Shown: piece by piece, positions 35,401 to 45,370 of the stretch
Layout of the letters: every line of letters starts with the position of its first letter
How positions within the stretch are numbered: position 1 is the first letter of the stretch
Assembly: GCA_004352715.1 (NCBI GenBank)
Contig: SCFE01000081.1
Coordinates: forward strand, 1,029,460 to 1,080,980
Reading direction: 5' to 3'
Origin: Hofstenia miamia
Taxonomy: Eukaryota; Xenacoelomorpha; Acoela
Length of the DNA stretch: 51,521 nt
Made by a program: the position numbers and the translations under genes
Notes under the pieces: model-generated
What the model saw: the letters and a program-made list of their open reading frames with translations, nothing else
Databases searched by the model: none
What the model was told of the DNA's origin: nothing

Positions 35401-38400
35401 TAATCGTGGCTTTAACTCATTTTGCTATGTATCTTTTCATATTGTTGTAATGCTTTACTTCTAATAGATCTTTTTACTACTTCCACAATATATGTAATAT
35501 TATATTAGTCCTTTAAAGATTAAATATGCTGTCAACTTTGTCAACTGCACTCTATTATAGGGTGCAAAGCTGTAAAAGAGTAGACCAGAATTTTTAACAA
35601 AAATTTAAAATGACGGGTTAAAAAGAGGACTGACAGGTCTACATAAATGAATAATAGTTATAAAAAACCAAATATATTGTAGAATAAACAGTGGAAATTG
35701 AATACCGATCGATACTTCTCTATAAGAAATTATATCCAGAGATTGAAATTTGATCAAGTTACAAATACAAAGATAGCTAATGATGGTGAAGATATTCAGG
35801 GTAAGGGATCACGAGCCAAAAAGATATATACTGTGACTAACAGAGTGGATTACGGATCAGATTTTGACAAGTTAAATACATGATTTTGTAGCAGTTATAT
35901 AAAACTAAGAAAATTAGCACCGTCGAAGACTGTTTGCATATATGTTAACTAGGAATCTTCAGCGTTAAAATGAAAAATTACCCCCGGATAGCATATACAG
36001 GTTTTGGTAACCTCTTTCAACTAAGGTAGTGGCCACTTCAGGGGCAACAGTTTCGTCAACATCGTATACCACTATAATTTTACCATCGCGATTCTTGAAC
36101 TGAATCATTTCCGGAAGTTCATAGTTCATGACGCGACTCAAGCGTGCTTTGGGAAAGTGAATTGCTAAATGAAAAACTATCAGAGAAAATAAAATTAGAA
36201 TTGTGAATGTTCAATTTGAAACTTTTGAATATTAGCAATACATACAAAAATAGGTCAAAACGACGCTGTTAGGATTTCTCTACATCAACCAGAAGGGGGT
36301 TGTGTTAGACACAATCAGTACCCGGATAAAATTGTATAAACAATCAATGAAAATTGCGTAAGAACTAACCAAAAGTTAAAAAAATGCGTGAAAAATTGTG
36401 TAAAATAAACACCATTTTACCCGGGTCTTGTTCATAGTAAAATCATTTCTGAATAGTGGATGAATTCAATTTCAAACTAAAATCTAAGTACAAACATTGA
36501 CCATCTAGTTAAAATCATCCTTTCCTAAAAAATGGCAAAATGTATTTTGTTCTTCTCATATAGACCTGTGGAATTATCAATAGCATATAATCATCAACTC
36601 TTTTTAACCCTAACCCTCACAACCATTTTTATGTACTTTAGTTTCACAAGGGAGTAAAAATACCCCAGTTTTATTTTTGATATATGAATGTTATTGCCAT
36701 GAAGTTTGGCACAAAGGTAATAAGAAAAAATTCCAAAAATAAAATGTTTAATAAAACATTTTTTGCAAAAAAATTAGTAAAACTGCGAAGAGGTGTCTTA
36801 TGTCAAAATGGTTATTTTTGGTCAATTTTTAATATTTTTCTATTCAAACACAAATTGCAAGGTTTAGTAATAACCTAAGGCATTTTTTCTTTTTGTCTAG
36901 TAATTTTTATATTTCTATATTAATATAAATGTCAATCATTGTTGACAAAATAGTCATAATTCCTTTAAAAAATGCTTTCACCATAAAATTTTCACAGGAT
37001 GTGTAAAACTAAATTTAATGTGGTGAAAATTTCAGCCAACCTTTCAATTTTGATTTAAAAAAGTTATTGATTAAAGTTTACCTAGCTGGAAAATTTACCC
37101 CCTTGTAAAGAATAGGGTTAAATAACACAATATGTACTCTGGCTTGCACTATTATCAGAGCTGGTAATGTCTTTATCTCAATGATTGTTTAGGCTATTTC
37201 ACTCTTTATTTTGGATTTTATCAAGTTCCAACATTCTTCAATATTATTAAGGGAACACTGGAAACAATGGATACCATGTCCATATAAAGTGAATCTTGTG
37301 CAGATCAAATGATTTCTTTTGGCCATTTATAACAGTTTTCTAATAAACGCAATGATTTTGATTACTAATAATTTACAAACATTGGTGTGTCTTGTAGTTG
37401 CAAAACAAAGTTTTAATCTGAATTGAACGCATCTATGTTCTTGCTAGTGCAACAAAAATATGAATTGTGGAAGATCACACGTCTGGTGCTTATGGATTAA
37501 ATCTAGTAGAACATCAAATATTCGTTGGTCAAATGTTAACGCTTCACGAGTTCAACGAAAAGTGCCAAAATTTATGAAATGGTGATGTTTTCAAAAATTA
37601 ACTTAAGAAAAATTACTTTAGATTCCCAATGGGGCAATTATATGAAAAAAAATCATAAACGGTTTCTGATCTTCTTACATATTCGCGGGTAAGTTGGATC
37701 AGCACTGTTGCTGGTAACCAAAGAATGAGTTCAAAGCAACAAACTGTATTGTAAACATATATTAATTGGTAATGTTAAGAAAATCATTTAGACTCGTAGA
37801 TAAAATACATTCGATTGTTTAATTCCGCATTCATGTAAATTTTTTGACAGAAAAACAAATACAGCTCAGTGTGAAAGGTTTAAAGTAAATAACGGGCCGG
37901 GATATTTTGAATGAAAATTATGAATATGCGTTTGAATATACACGTTAAATGCAATCGCGAATTCGGAATTAAGTGAATAATTAATAATAAGGAAACAGCT
38001 GCTACCTCCTACAAGTCGACACTGATCGTACTCATCGTCAGTGCGAACATCCATCAACAGATATGGTGACGCTAAATCTTCAGGAGCCAACTGAGGCTCA
38101 ACAGTATACACGTTTCTGTGTGTTGAAGGTGTGGAATTCTGGTCTTTTTCTCCTACTCCTCCAATTAAGCTAAATTAAAATACAATATTCTTATGACAAT
38201 AGCAGAAATATTTAATTGCATTATATACTAATTTTAAATCAGAACTTGTGGTTTAGTAAATTTTGAATAGAAAATTTTATGCGGCATTTTCAATGAATTA
38301 GTAAAAATACAATTAAAATTGCAAAATTTCCATATGTCTCATAAATCAACATTTTTAATTAATTCCTTAAGTCTCTCGATCTCGTTTAAAATACAAACGA

Positions 38401-41400
38401 TTTGAAGCGTTGCCAGCGATTTCATGTTTAGCAACAACTATTTCTAAAAAAATTTTAAGTGTATTTTAATAATACTGTGCGGAAGTTTTTTCGAAGTTTT
38501 AGGGCAGTGGCACATTGTTTACAGGATTAAGTGTTTCAGTTCCAAAGTAATGCATTTAAAGAATGTTGGGCCACCCAACTCCGCCAAAGAAAAATTATCT
38601 CTCGAATTTGAAGAATGAATTGACTATGAACTGCTTAACTTTCCCTAAAATATCTAACTATAATTGTTATTGCTATCCTCGTCGATAAATTCGTTCCACA
38701 ACGTCATATGAATAACTAGAAAAGCACTCGGAGAGCGCAGTTTGTGTTCACCGGATCAGCACCAAAATTTAATGGATTCCTCCTTGGGCGGAGACGCACC
38801 TCTGGTGAAAATATGACGTCAATCCATCTATTACTTTTTCCGTAAAGTTGCTAACTAAGTAATACAAATGTACAAACTATGCTAAAAATAATAAAAAAAG
38901 TTAAATTAAACTATTTTAATTTTATTGCCAAAATTTCAACAACTTATGCATTTCTAAAAAAAGAGATTTTTAATATCTTTACAAAATATTCCTAAAATTT
39001 AAAAACCATAATTTTGTGGTGGAGCTTTTTGAAATTTCGGCAAAAAGTTTGAAATTTCATGTAAACAATTTTACAACATTAAATTGCAACCATTTAATCA
39101 AAATGATAATACAGTACATCATCGATTGTCCGGATCATGATATTGGGAACCATTATATTTGAATTACTAATTTACTTGTATATACTAGTACGATAGCCTG
39201 TGTGTTATTTTGTGTGTCACATTTACAAGATGGCAAAGCAAAATTGGTATTTGGTGGGATACATAAGCAAAGCATGTAGTTACAGCACAATTTTTATAAT
39301 GGAATAACATATTCTTGCAAACAGTTTTGATTGCTTATCTTTGTATGGACAAACAAAGAAGACAGGGAAGAAGAAGACTTGAACAGTTCATAGCAGACGC
39401 AAGGGCAATATATCAGTATGCAAAAAATTTACATCCAAATAAAATATAGAAAGCAAATATTGAATTTGTAATATCATATAATAAATATATAATGTATGGC
39501 TACGCCCACACAGCTTACGAACTGGCGCTCTATTTACCTGACTAGCAACAAGTTTACTGTAAGCGGGGTGAACAAAGACAAGCATTTACCGGTGCAGAAG
39601 GACACGACACGCAATTAACGCCAAAGTGACAAAGAGCTCACGTTTATTTTAATAACCCTGAATATTGTGTATTTACACATTTTGACCAAAAGAACGTCAC
39701 CAACAGACAGATTATAACGAAAATGTACTCTGACAGTTATAGAAATACTGAGAAATTCAATTTAGGGATACTTGTTCTTCACATACCACGTGCAACTTCC
39801 TTTAATAAGTTGAAAACTGTAGAAGGTGACCAATTGTCGACCCTTAAGGATATCTGTATTCAGTTCGAAACTGCTTCTTAACATGTTTACAATGATTTAT
39901 TTATTCAATAAACCACAAAATGCTAACAACTGTGGAATGATACAAAATACCTAACGATAGAAGATAGTTTAGGCCAATATGATAATAATGCTGCAAAAAT
40001 ATTGCTCTGCTTCACATAAAAATGATTTTTAATGAATTGTGCGATGCTTGGTCCACCAGAACCAATTAATATGCCTATGGCACAAATTCAAGAAGTCAAT
40101 CATGAAGTACAAAATATTGAGCAAAGAGATGTATTTAATATTTTCATTAATAATGTAAGTGCAATAGATAGACAATTAAAGAGTAACGACTGATTGTTTT
40201 ACACTGGATGAAGCTGACGGATCTGGCAAACCCTGTCTATTCAATATTATTATGCTTACCTTGTGACTGTTAGAAAAATGGAAAATCGCTTTACAGTATC
40301 TTCAAACTTCCTGTTCCTTTGACTAAGACAAGTACCTTCAATATTCCGCCTAATTCTTACCAAGGATGAATGCCATTGTTAATGGTTTACACAATATTAT
40401 GAATAACAATAACACATTTTTGGTAAAGTAATCGTATTAGAAGGCAAGTCCTCCCTGTGGCTCCCAGAACTCTACCTGCTCCAGTATCGGATGTATGCCA
40501 CAATGTAGCACAATTTTCATCAACTTAAACTCTCTCAGAATGTGAGGACTAATGAAACCATACATGTTTTATCATAATAGGTTCACTTGATAAGGTTTAT
40601 GCGATAACTCTTTAATAGACATATTTGATAACTGCACGCATGACAAATTGAAATGTTGAGTTATTTTGTCACCAAAAATGCTGATTGCTTAGAACTTAAA
40701 CAAAAATATTCTATGAAAATTACCAAAACAAATTTAAGGGTTGATTCAGTATCGTCAGACAATGAAATGGAAGCTAATAATTATACAATTGAATTCCTAC
40801 ATTGACTTGTGCCTTAAGGAATGCCTTCTAAGGGTCTAAATCTTAAAGTAGAATCTATTATTATGCTGCTTCTAAACCTGTCGATAATGCAAGAACTCTG
40901 CACTGGAATAATTTAGAGATATTGGAGCTTCATACTACAGTATTCTAACTGCAATCACAAGTGGATCTCATGCTCAAGGATGAACATTAATTCCAAGAAT
41001 TAAACTTAATCCCCATGAGGCAAATTTTCCATTTGTCTTGCATAAGACTCAATTTCCTATCCATCTATCATTTTCAATGAACATTAAGAAAGTTCAAAGA
41101 CATACTTCCGATAAAGTTGGAAGCTACCTGTCATTACCATGAACAACTTTATGTAACTTTTTCTAATCAAGGTCTATGAACAATGTTGAGTGAGGATTTC
41201 TAATCTGAAAAGGAACTACCTTTACTAAAAGTATTGTATACAAAAAGTTTGGTGACTTGTTTCATGTATTTCCCATTGTTTACATTAAATATACAAATCA
41301 AATCTTATCGCATTTTATGCATGTTATGTATATGTTAGGAACAAGATTGTTAGCATTGAAAATATAATTTTGTGTAATTTGCACGGGTTCCTCTAGCATT

Positions 41401-44400
41401 TATAATTAAGCATATATCCAATTTATGATATTAATTGCATACTAAATTTAGTGTTATTTGTTTATTGCTGTACATTAGTAGGTATATTTCGACTTTCCGT
41501 AAATTTGAATCAAATGTAAAATACCTTTGATAACCGTATAAAAGAGGATATTCCCTATTATCATTACGAGAAATTTTGAATTAAGATTCGCTGAGGCTTT
41601 TCTTGAATGCATGGGCGAGTACAAAGCAAATATTTGATAAAGCCACTCAATATATAATGAACACCATTTAAATTCTTCATGACTTAAAATTTGCAATACT
41701 AAGGAAGTTTTGAAAAATAAATGAATTTAAAGAATAACAATAATTGTATACATTTTTCTTGGAAGGTGCACTCTGAGGTTAGAGAATAAAATACATTTTC
41801 TGAAAATAAAGTTTCTACAATAAATATTGATTATGACTAGAATGAATCATATAAAAATGCCAACCCCCGCAAAATGACCAGCATAAAGCAACATCATCCA
41901 AACATGTAATTGACATTGTTTAAAATAAATAAAATCAAAAGAATGCGAAAATGATATATATGGATAAAAAATACTTTCATTGTAGCTCATATTTAGGAAT
42001 CGAAAACTGTTTGCTATTAGACAATAATACAAAATTACAAAAAATCTGACGCACTCGACATTAACATTCGGCTCTTAAACGGTTGAGTGTTAAATCTGCT
42101 ATTTAATCATTCCTAAATTAAGATACTTAAATAAAAAATGGACTTACTTCATTAAAGTAGATCTGTTAGTTGATGGCCTATCTCCATAATCAGTTTCACT
42201 TACTGATAATGATGGAACTGGACTAGTATGACCATTACCAACGCATTCACTAGTTTCTGAGGCGGTTTCTAAAAATCTTGCTATAACCATAGTTAGACCA
42301 AGTTTCATTTTATGTGAATCAACCATAGGGCTATTGAATAGATCGTACGAACAAATCCAATTTAAAATGGTGTTAGACAACTAAGCCGCCAATTCTGAGG
42401 TATTACATATTTTTTTCCTGTAGACTTACTTAACAAAAAATGTATATATATATAAAATGCAGCTTGAAATCGAAAGAAAACCTAATTTAGTCATCAGTAT
42501 GACATATAAAATAATACCATTTACATAATGATCGCCTTGCTCATCAACGACTTCATCTACCTCAGTGATACTCTCTCCAGCCATTTGAGCAAGTTTGTAT
42601 TTTTCTACATGCAGTATCTAAACATTGTTACGCAATTCTTTCAAACAAAAACATACTAGTAACGCCAATTTAGGGACTTGCATTCTTTTGAATATTTCAC
42701 CTTTCTGGTAGCGATAATCTAAAAGAAAAATTTCTATTAAATGATACATCTTGACATATAAACAAATTTTCATTCATTATCATCAAAATGCATTAGAGTG
42801 AGGAGAAATGCCTCTTCTATTCAAATGCATAAACAGAATTGGATTAATACAAGGGCGGATCGAAGGAGGATGACTATGGTGACTAGTCACCCCTTTTTTC
42901 GAGGATTTTCAAAAAATATCAATTTATAAATAAGTTTTTAGCTTGCAATGTTTAAAATTATTAATTCATGTTTTAGTTGTTGCAGAATGTAAACATTTTA
43001 AATTTGCCGCGATTACATGCAAATTTCAATTTAACAGAACAAGTTGAGCATTAAAATAATGAAAAACTCCAAATCACATTTTCATTGCGAGTGGTCTGGC
43101 AATTAAACCCAGACTCTTAATTAGGTTTGAATCTATTTCTACTCTCGAGCATTTAAGCACAGAACAGATAACCATTTAGTTTCCCACAAAATGAACATCA
43201 TTATAACACTTAGCATTTTTGTAGTAAACCAGACAAGCTTATACTGTGTCAACACGCAGCCCTGGTTGAATGTGTTTATGAGCCTGCTATTGCAAAGGGG
43301 CTCATCAATGCTAGACAAAAGTTGTGGAACATGGGCATTAGTTGACTATTGCTTATGGCCAAAGAGAAACATAGTTTCTTAGTCAGCCTTAATAATGGCT
43401 GCATACGGTTAGGTGAGACATGTAGTTACTATATTTAAGCTCATGTATCTAAAACAATTTTCTCATATCAATTTGAATTGAGCCGGGAGAAATAATTATC
43501 TAAAATAAAGGTCTTGCATTATAAAAAAGTATTGGTATTTGCAAAATGACATAAATAGAGGCATATTTGCAACATGAAACTAGTGTATGTATTGTTTGAA
43601 TTGAAACATAATGTCTGCCCATTACTGACCAAATTATTCATTGATGTACTCTTTTAAATTAGTAGATTTTCTTTAATTTTCATTTTGCTAGACCAATGTT
43701 GGGATTGTGAAAACTTATAATAAAATCACTATATTTGCCTTGATTTACATGCACCTTTTGCGTAAAGTAAGTTATTTTTTAAATGTCGACCCGTTTTTTA
43801 ATATCTCAGCCCATGCACGGCCCTACCCTGCTGGGACGTGTCCATTTGTTTACATCACTGAATAAGTGCAAGCATGTAGCAGTTTTTTGGCAGAGGTTGA
43901 TTTAATCTTAAATAAGGTATATGTAATATTAATTTATTAAATTCACAATTTAATGAACAATTCTTCAATATTTCTAAATATACCATTCCTAATGAGCTTC
44001 GCATATATTACAATTACGAAATTGTAATTTTTATAAATGTTTTCATTGCAATCATTAGTTAAAAATGTCCTGTATATTCAGATGAATGTAATATAAAAAA
44101 TAATATATTCTCAAAACGACATCTTGAAAAACTTATTTATACTTTTTATCTTTTTAGAAATGAGCAAACAGCCCAATAAAAACGTCGATTTCAGGGAGCT
44201 CTAGACACTTTCCTTACGCTTGACAACACTCGAATACCTTTTTCTAGACAGCATTTGCAGTGAAATGAGTATTCGATTTAGTCAGGACAAAAGGCCCATT
44301 ATGAACTTTGCGGATTGATACCAGAAATTATTTCAAAGAAATCAAGCTATGATCTTGATGTCATAATTAAAATACTCATGGAAAATGGAGTCATATTATG

Positions 44401-45328
44401 CCCTTACCATCGTCATTCAATAATGAGCTTTTCCGTTGGATGATTTATTGGAAGAGGCAAACAGCTACATCATTACCTGTCACAAGTCTCATAATGCGCA
44501 ATACAGATTAAATGTTTTTCCCCAACATTCAAAAGCTACTCATGGTATTAGCAATCTTGCCAATTTAATTTTTGAAGCAGAGCGATCATTTTCGTGAGTT
44601 TGAAGAATACATAAGTCGTTAAGGAGCACAATGGCAAAAGAAAGGCTATCAGACGTGGCAGTCATTGCAATGCATGGTTTCTCTATTTACGGTAGCAAAT
44701 AACGAAATTTGTAAAAGATTCATGTTAGCACACCCTCGACGAATGATGGCATTCTCTTTATTCCTTGAATAGTTTTTTATTTTGTATACATATATACATA
44801 TATAATAGAGGAATAAACATTGCATATATTTTTAAAATATAAAATGCTTAATAAGTTTATAAACAATGTTAAATTTAATAGTCACCCCCTTATTTTCAAT
44901 CCTGGATCCGCGCCTGTTATATACTTCCAATAGCACATGCAAAAATAGATTTCAAACAAAAGTGACTAAATCTACTTACTGATTTGTACATCTTTTAACT
45001 TTGCAAGATACTTGCTAAGGCTTGCACCTGAAATACAATTAGCGATATATTTTTTGAAGCAATTATATTACAAATCATGCAACATTGCAATATAAAAAAT
45101 ACTAACATACGCTAAAAATATTAATAAATAAAGTGTGTAATTATTTTAATACAAAGATATTGCAAACGTTAACCTGTATCAAGAGAGGATTTAATATGAG
45201 CGTAACGAGGATTAGCTGGAACTTTCTGTGTAGCAAGCTAAACAAACGTTTTGTGACATTCTAAAAATTTCATATACCTTTTGTAATTTGCCCTCAGATT
45301 TTTTCTTTTTTGTAGAATATGTTGACAT
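32343..45328 (-). CDS. CEP41: CEP41 orthologue, ten coding exons, 360 aa
   Basis: Exons (minus, 5' to 3'): 45328-45278, 45237-45174, 45026-44979, 42718-42657, 42617-42518, 42268-42148, 38169-38006, 36164-35982, 33891-33700, 32440-32343. All introns are GT-AG, phases fit, and the total is 1083 nt with stop. CEP41 is a centrosomal/basal-body and ciliary protein needed for tubulin polyglutamylation of axonemes; human mutations cause Joubert syndrome. Family signatures in order: VPANPRYAHIKSSLDTG, NYRYQKGEIFKR, LIGGVGE, a rhodanese-like domain (YLLMDVRTDDEYDQC, KIIVVYDVDE, LVERGYQNLYMLSGG), LLTGTLP, and the C-terminal WKP. The length is close to human CEP41 (373). The rhodanese active-site Cys is absent (YDVDE), as in the family, so it should not be an active sulfurtransferase. 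An in-frame TAG lies upstream of the ATG. Large introns hold transposon relics. Confidence 0.93.
32938..32958. repeat. (TA)n microsatellite in CEP41 intron 9
   Basis: About ten perfect TA units. Confidence 0.9.
33700..33891 (-). CDS. CEP41: CEP41 exon 9
   Basis: Finishes the rhodanese domain (PSLLTGTLP) and continues as a basic linker and the helix-forming TSEYLELLESHI. Donor GTAACT, phase 1. Confidence 0.93.
33895..34124. other. False duplication of two haplotypes around N 34032
   Basis: 33895-34031 recurs at 34033-34124, but the second copy lacks 45 internal bases. A single N joins them. This looks like two alleles differing by a 45-base indel placed end to end, just inside intron 8 beside the exon 9 acceptor. 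Confidence 0.75.
34390..35060 (+). pseudogene. hAT-type transposase relic (DUF659-like), CEP41 intron 8
   Basis: Plus-strand fragments in changing frames give the order known from DUF659/hAT transposases. These are KHFRNNR, then DETIDSYVSMYATQFVGTL near 34545, LVNYQILEKVNH, VYTKKAIDGLSKLMAKLL near 34750, HTVCEKIR, and CVTRWGTWLNF near 34935 followed by a helix ending ESLEDNQ. Several stops and frameshifts make it dead. Orientation is antisense to CEP41. I see no terminal repeats. Confidence 0.55.
35982..36164 (-). CDS. CEP41: CEP41 exon 8 (rhodanese core)
   Basis: Contains PKARLSRVMNYE, GKIIVVYDVDE at the active-site loop (no Cys), and LVERGYQNLYMLSGG. Donor GTAATT, phase 1. Confidence 0.95.
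36320..36426. repeat. Short inverted-repeat element (107 bp)
   Basis: ACCCGGATAAAATTG at the left and the reverse complement of ACCCGGGTAAAATGG at the right (13 of 15 identical) bound an AT-rich core. MITE-like or a hairpin; no target duplication was evident. Confidence 0.4.
36604..37121. mobile_element. piggyBac-type MITE in CEP41 intron 7
   Basis: TTAA flanks both ends (36604-36607 and 37118-37121). The element starts CCCTA and ends TAGGG, and both ends carry a subterminal ACAAGGGRGTAAA. TTAA target duplication with CCC termini is the hallmark of piggyBac elements. At 510 bp with no transposase it is non-autonomous. The tandem CCCTAACCCT at the left end is part of the terminus, not telomeric. 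Confidence 0.6.
38006..38169 (-). CDS. CEP41: CEP41 exon 7 (rhodanese start)
   Basis: Begins LIGGVGEKD and contains SPYLLMDVRTDDEYDQC, the first strand and helix of the rhodanese fold. Donor GTAGCA, phase 1. Confidence 0.95.
38690..38830. repeat. GC-richer patch, possible dispersed repeat (intron 6)
   Basis: A block containing AGCACTCGGAGAGCGCAG and CAAAATTTAATGGATTCCTC stands out from its AT-rich surroundings and resembles a multicopy element in style. Only one copy is in the window, so repeat status is a guess. Confidence 0.25.
39642..41185 (+). pseudogene. Helitron helicase relic in CEP41 intron 6
   Basis: Shifting plus-strand frames show the order of a Helitron Rep-helicase C-terminal half. 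First come VYFNNPEYCVFTHFDQKN and FNLGILVLHIPRATSFNKL. A degenerate Walker A follows in DEADGSGKPCLF (40208 on), where Thr is Pro. Next are TSTFNIPPNSYQG, GMPSKGLNLKVESIIMLL near 40820, and LYVTFSNQG near 41150, matching the final helicase QLYVAxSR block. Many stops and frameshifts; the Rep domain and Helitron termini were not found. Antisense to CEP41. Confidence 0.65.
42148..42268 (-). CDS. CEP41: CEP41 exon 6
   Basis: Ser/Thr-rich linker from ETASETSECV to NRSTLM. Acceptor TTTTTAG, donor GTAAGT, phase 2. Poorly conserved, as expected of the region between the N-terminal motif and the rhodanese domain. Confidence 0.85.
42518..42617 (-). CDS. CEP41: CEP41 exon 5
   Basis: Encodes ILHVEKYKLAQMAGES and an acidic stretch. 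The donor ATG|GTATTA is chosen over TAT|GTAAAT because only it restores the frame into exon 6. Confidence 0.85.
42657..42718 (-). CDS. CEP41: CEP41 exon 4
   Basis: Encodes NYRYQKGEIFKRMQV, directly matching the NYRYKKDELFKR block of CEP41. Donor GTATGT, phase 0. The next intron is 39 nt. Confidence 0.95.
42850..44916 (+). mobile_element. hAT-type element, about 2.07 kb, in CEP41 intron 3
   Basis: The left end CAAGGGCGGATCGAAGG and the reverse complement of the right end, CAGGCGCGGATCCAGG, form imperfect inverted termini of the hAT CAGGGGCGGATC type. Both contain GGTGACTA further in. No clean 8-bp target duplication is left. A transposase relic lies at 44160-44690. It is short for an autonomous hAT and has lost coding sequence in its left half. 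Confidence 0.6.
44160..44690 (+). pseudogene. hAT transposase relic with dimerisation domain
   Basis: The N-terminal fragment reads LTTLEYLFLDSICSEMSIRF. Further on, FEAERSFS followed after a stop by LRSTMAKERLSDVAVIAM is the C-terminal hAT dimerisation block (usual form AERSFSxL...LRSTM...RLSxLA). Stops at 44205 and 44596 and frame changes make it a pseudogene. The style is that of ZMYM1-like hAT elements. Confidence 0.6.
44979..45026 (-). CDS. CEP41: CEP41 exon 3
   Basis: It follows acceptor TTTCAG and encodes GASLSKYLAKLKDVQI. Donor GTAAGT, phase 1. The 2260-nt intron 3 contains a hAT element. Confidence 0.92.
45174..45237 (-). CDS. CEP41: CEP41 exon 2
   Basis: It follows acceptor TTTAG and encodes VPANPRYAHIKSSLDT, the most conserved N-terminal motif of the family. 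Ends phase 1 at GTTAAC. Confidence 0.95.
45278..45328 (-). CDS. CEP41: CEP41 exon 1
   Basis: 17 codons from MSTYSTKKKK to KLQK, ending phase 0 at donor GTATATG. The Lys-rich N-terminus is not obviously conserved. Intron 1 is only 40 nt. Confidence 0.85.
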
Positions 45329-45356
45329 TACAAAAAATTGAATCAAAATTAGCAAT

Positions 45357-45370
45357 GGTTGCTAGGCCAC
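45357..45370 (-). promoter_or_regulatory. Candidate RFX X-box at CEP41 promoter
   Basis: The plus strand reads GGTTGCTAGGCCAC, one base from the consensus-like palindrome GGTTGCTAGGCAAC bound by RFX factors. It sits 30-42 nt upstream of the CEP41 ATG. RFX X-boxes close to the start are typical of ciliary genes, so position and gene function agree. Binding is not shown. Confidence 0.6.

Noticed and set aside
36604-36625. CCCTAACCCT, telomere-like repeat
   Set aside because: Only about one and a half units, and it forms the end of a TTAA-flanked element with a matching opposite end.
37866-38111. 81-aa minus-strand ORF as a small rhodanese protein
   Set aside because: It is exon 7 of CEP41 read into the following intron; the upstream part of the exon and the phase fit the multi-exon gene.
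39388-39585. 65-aa minus-strand ORF near the Helitron relic
   Set aside because: No motif, and the plus strand carries the recognisable helicase blocks.
42144-42380. 78-aa minus-strand ORF as a separate gene
   Set aside because: Only its second half is real, as CEP41 exon 6; the rest is intron.
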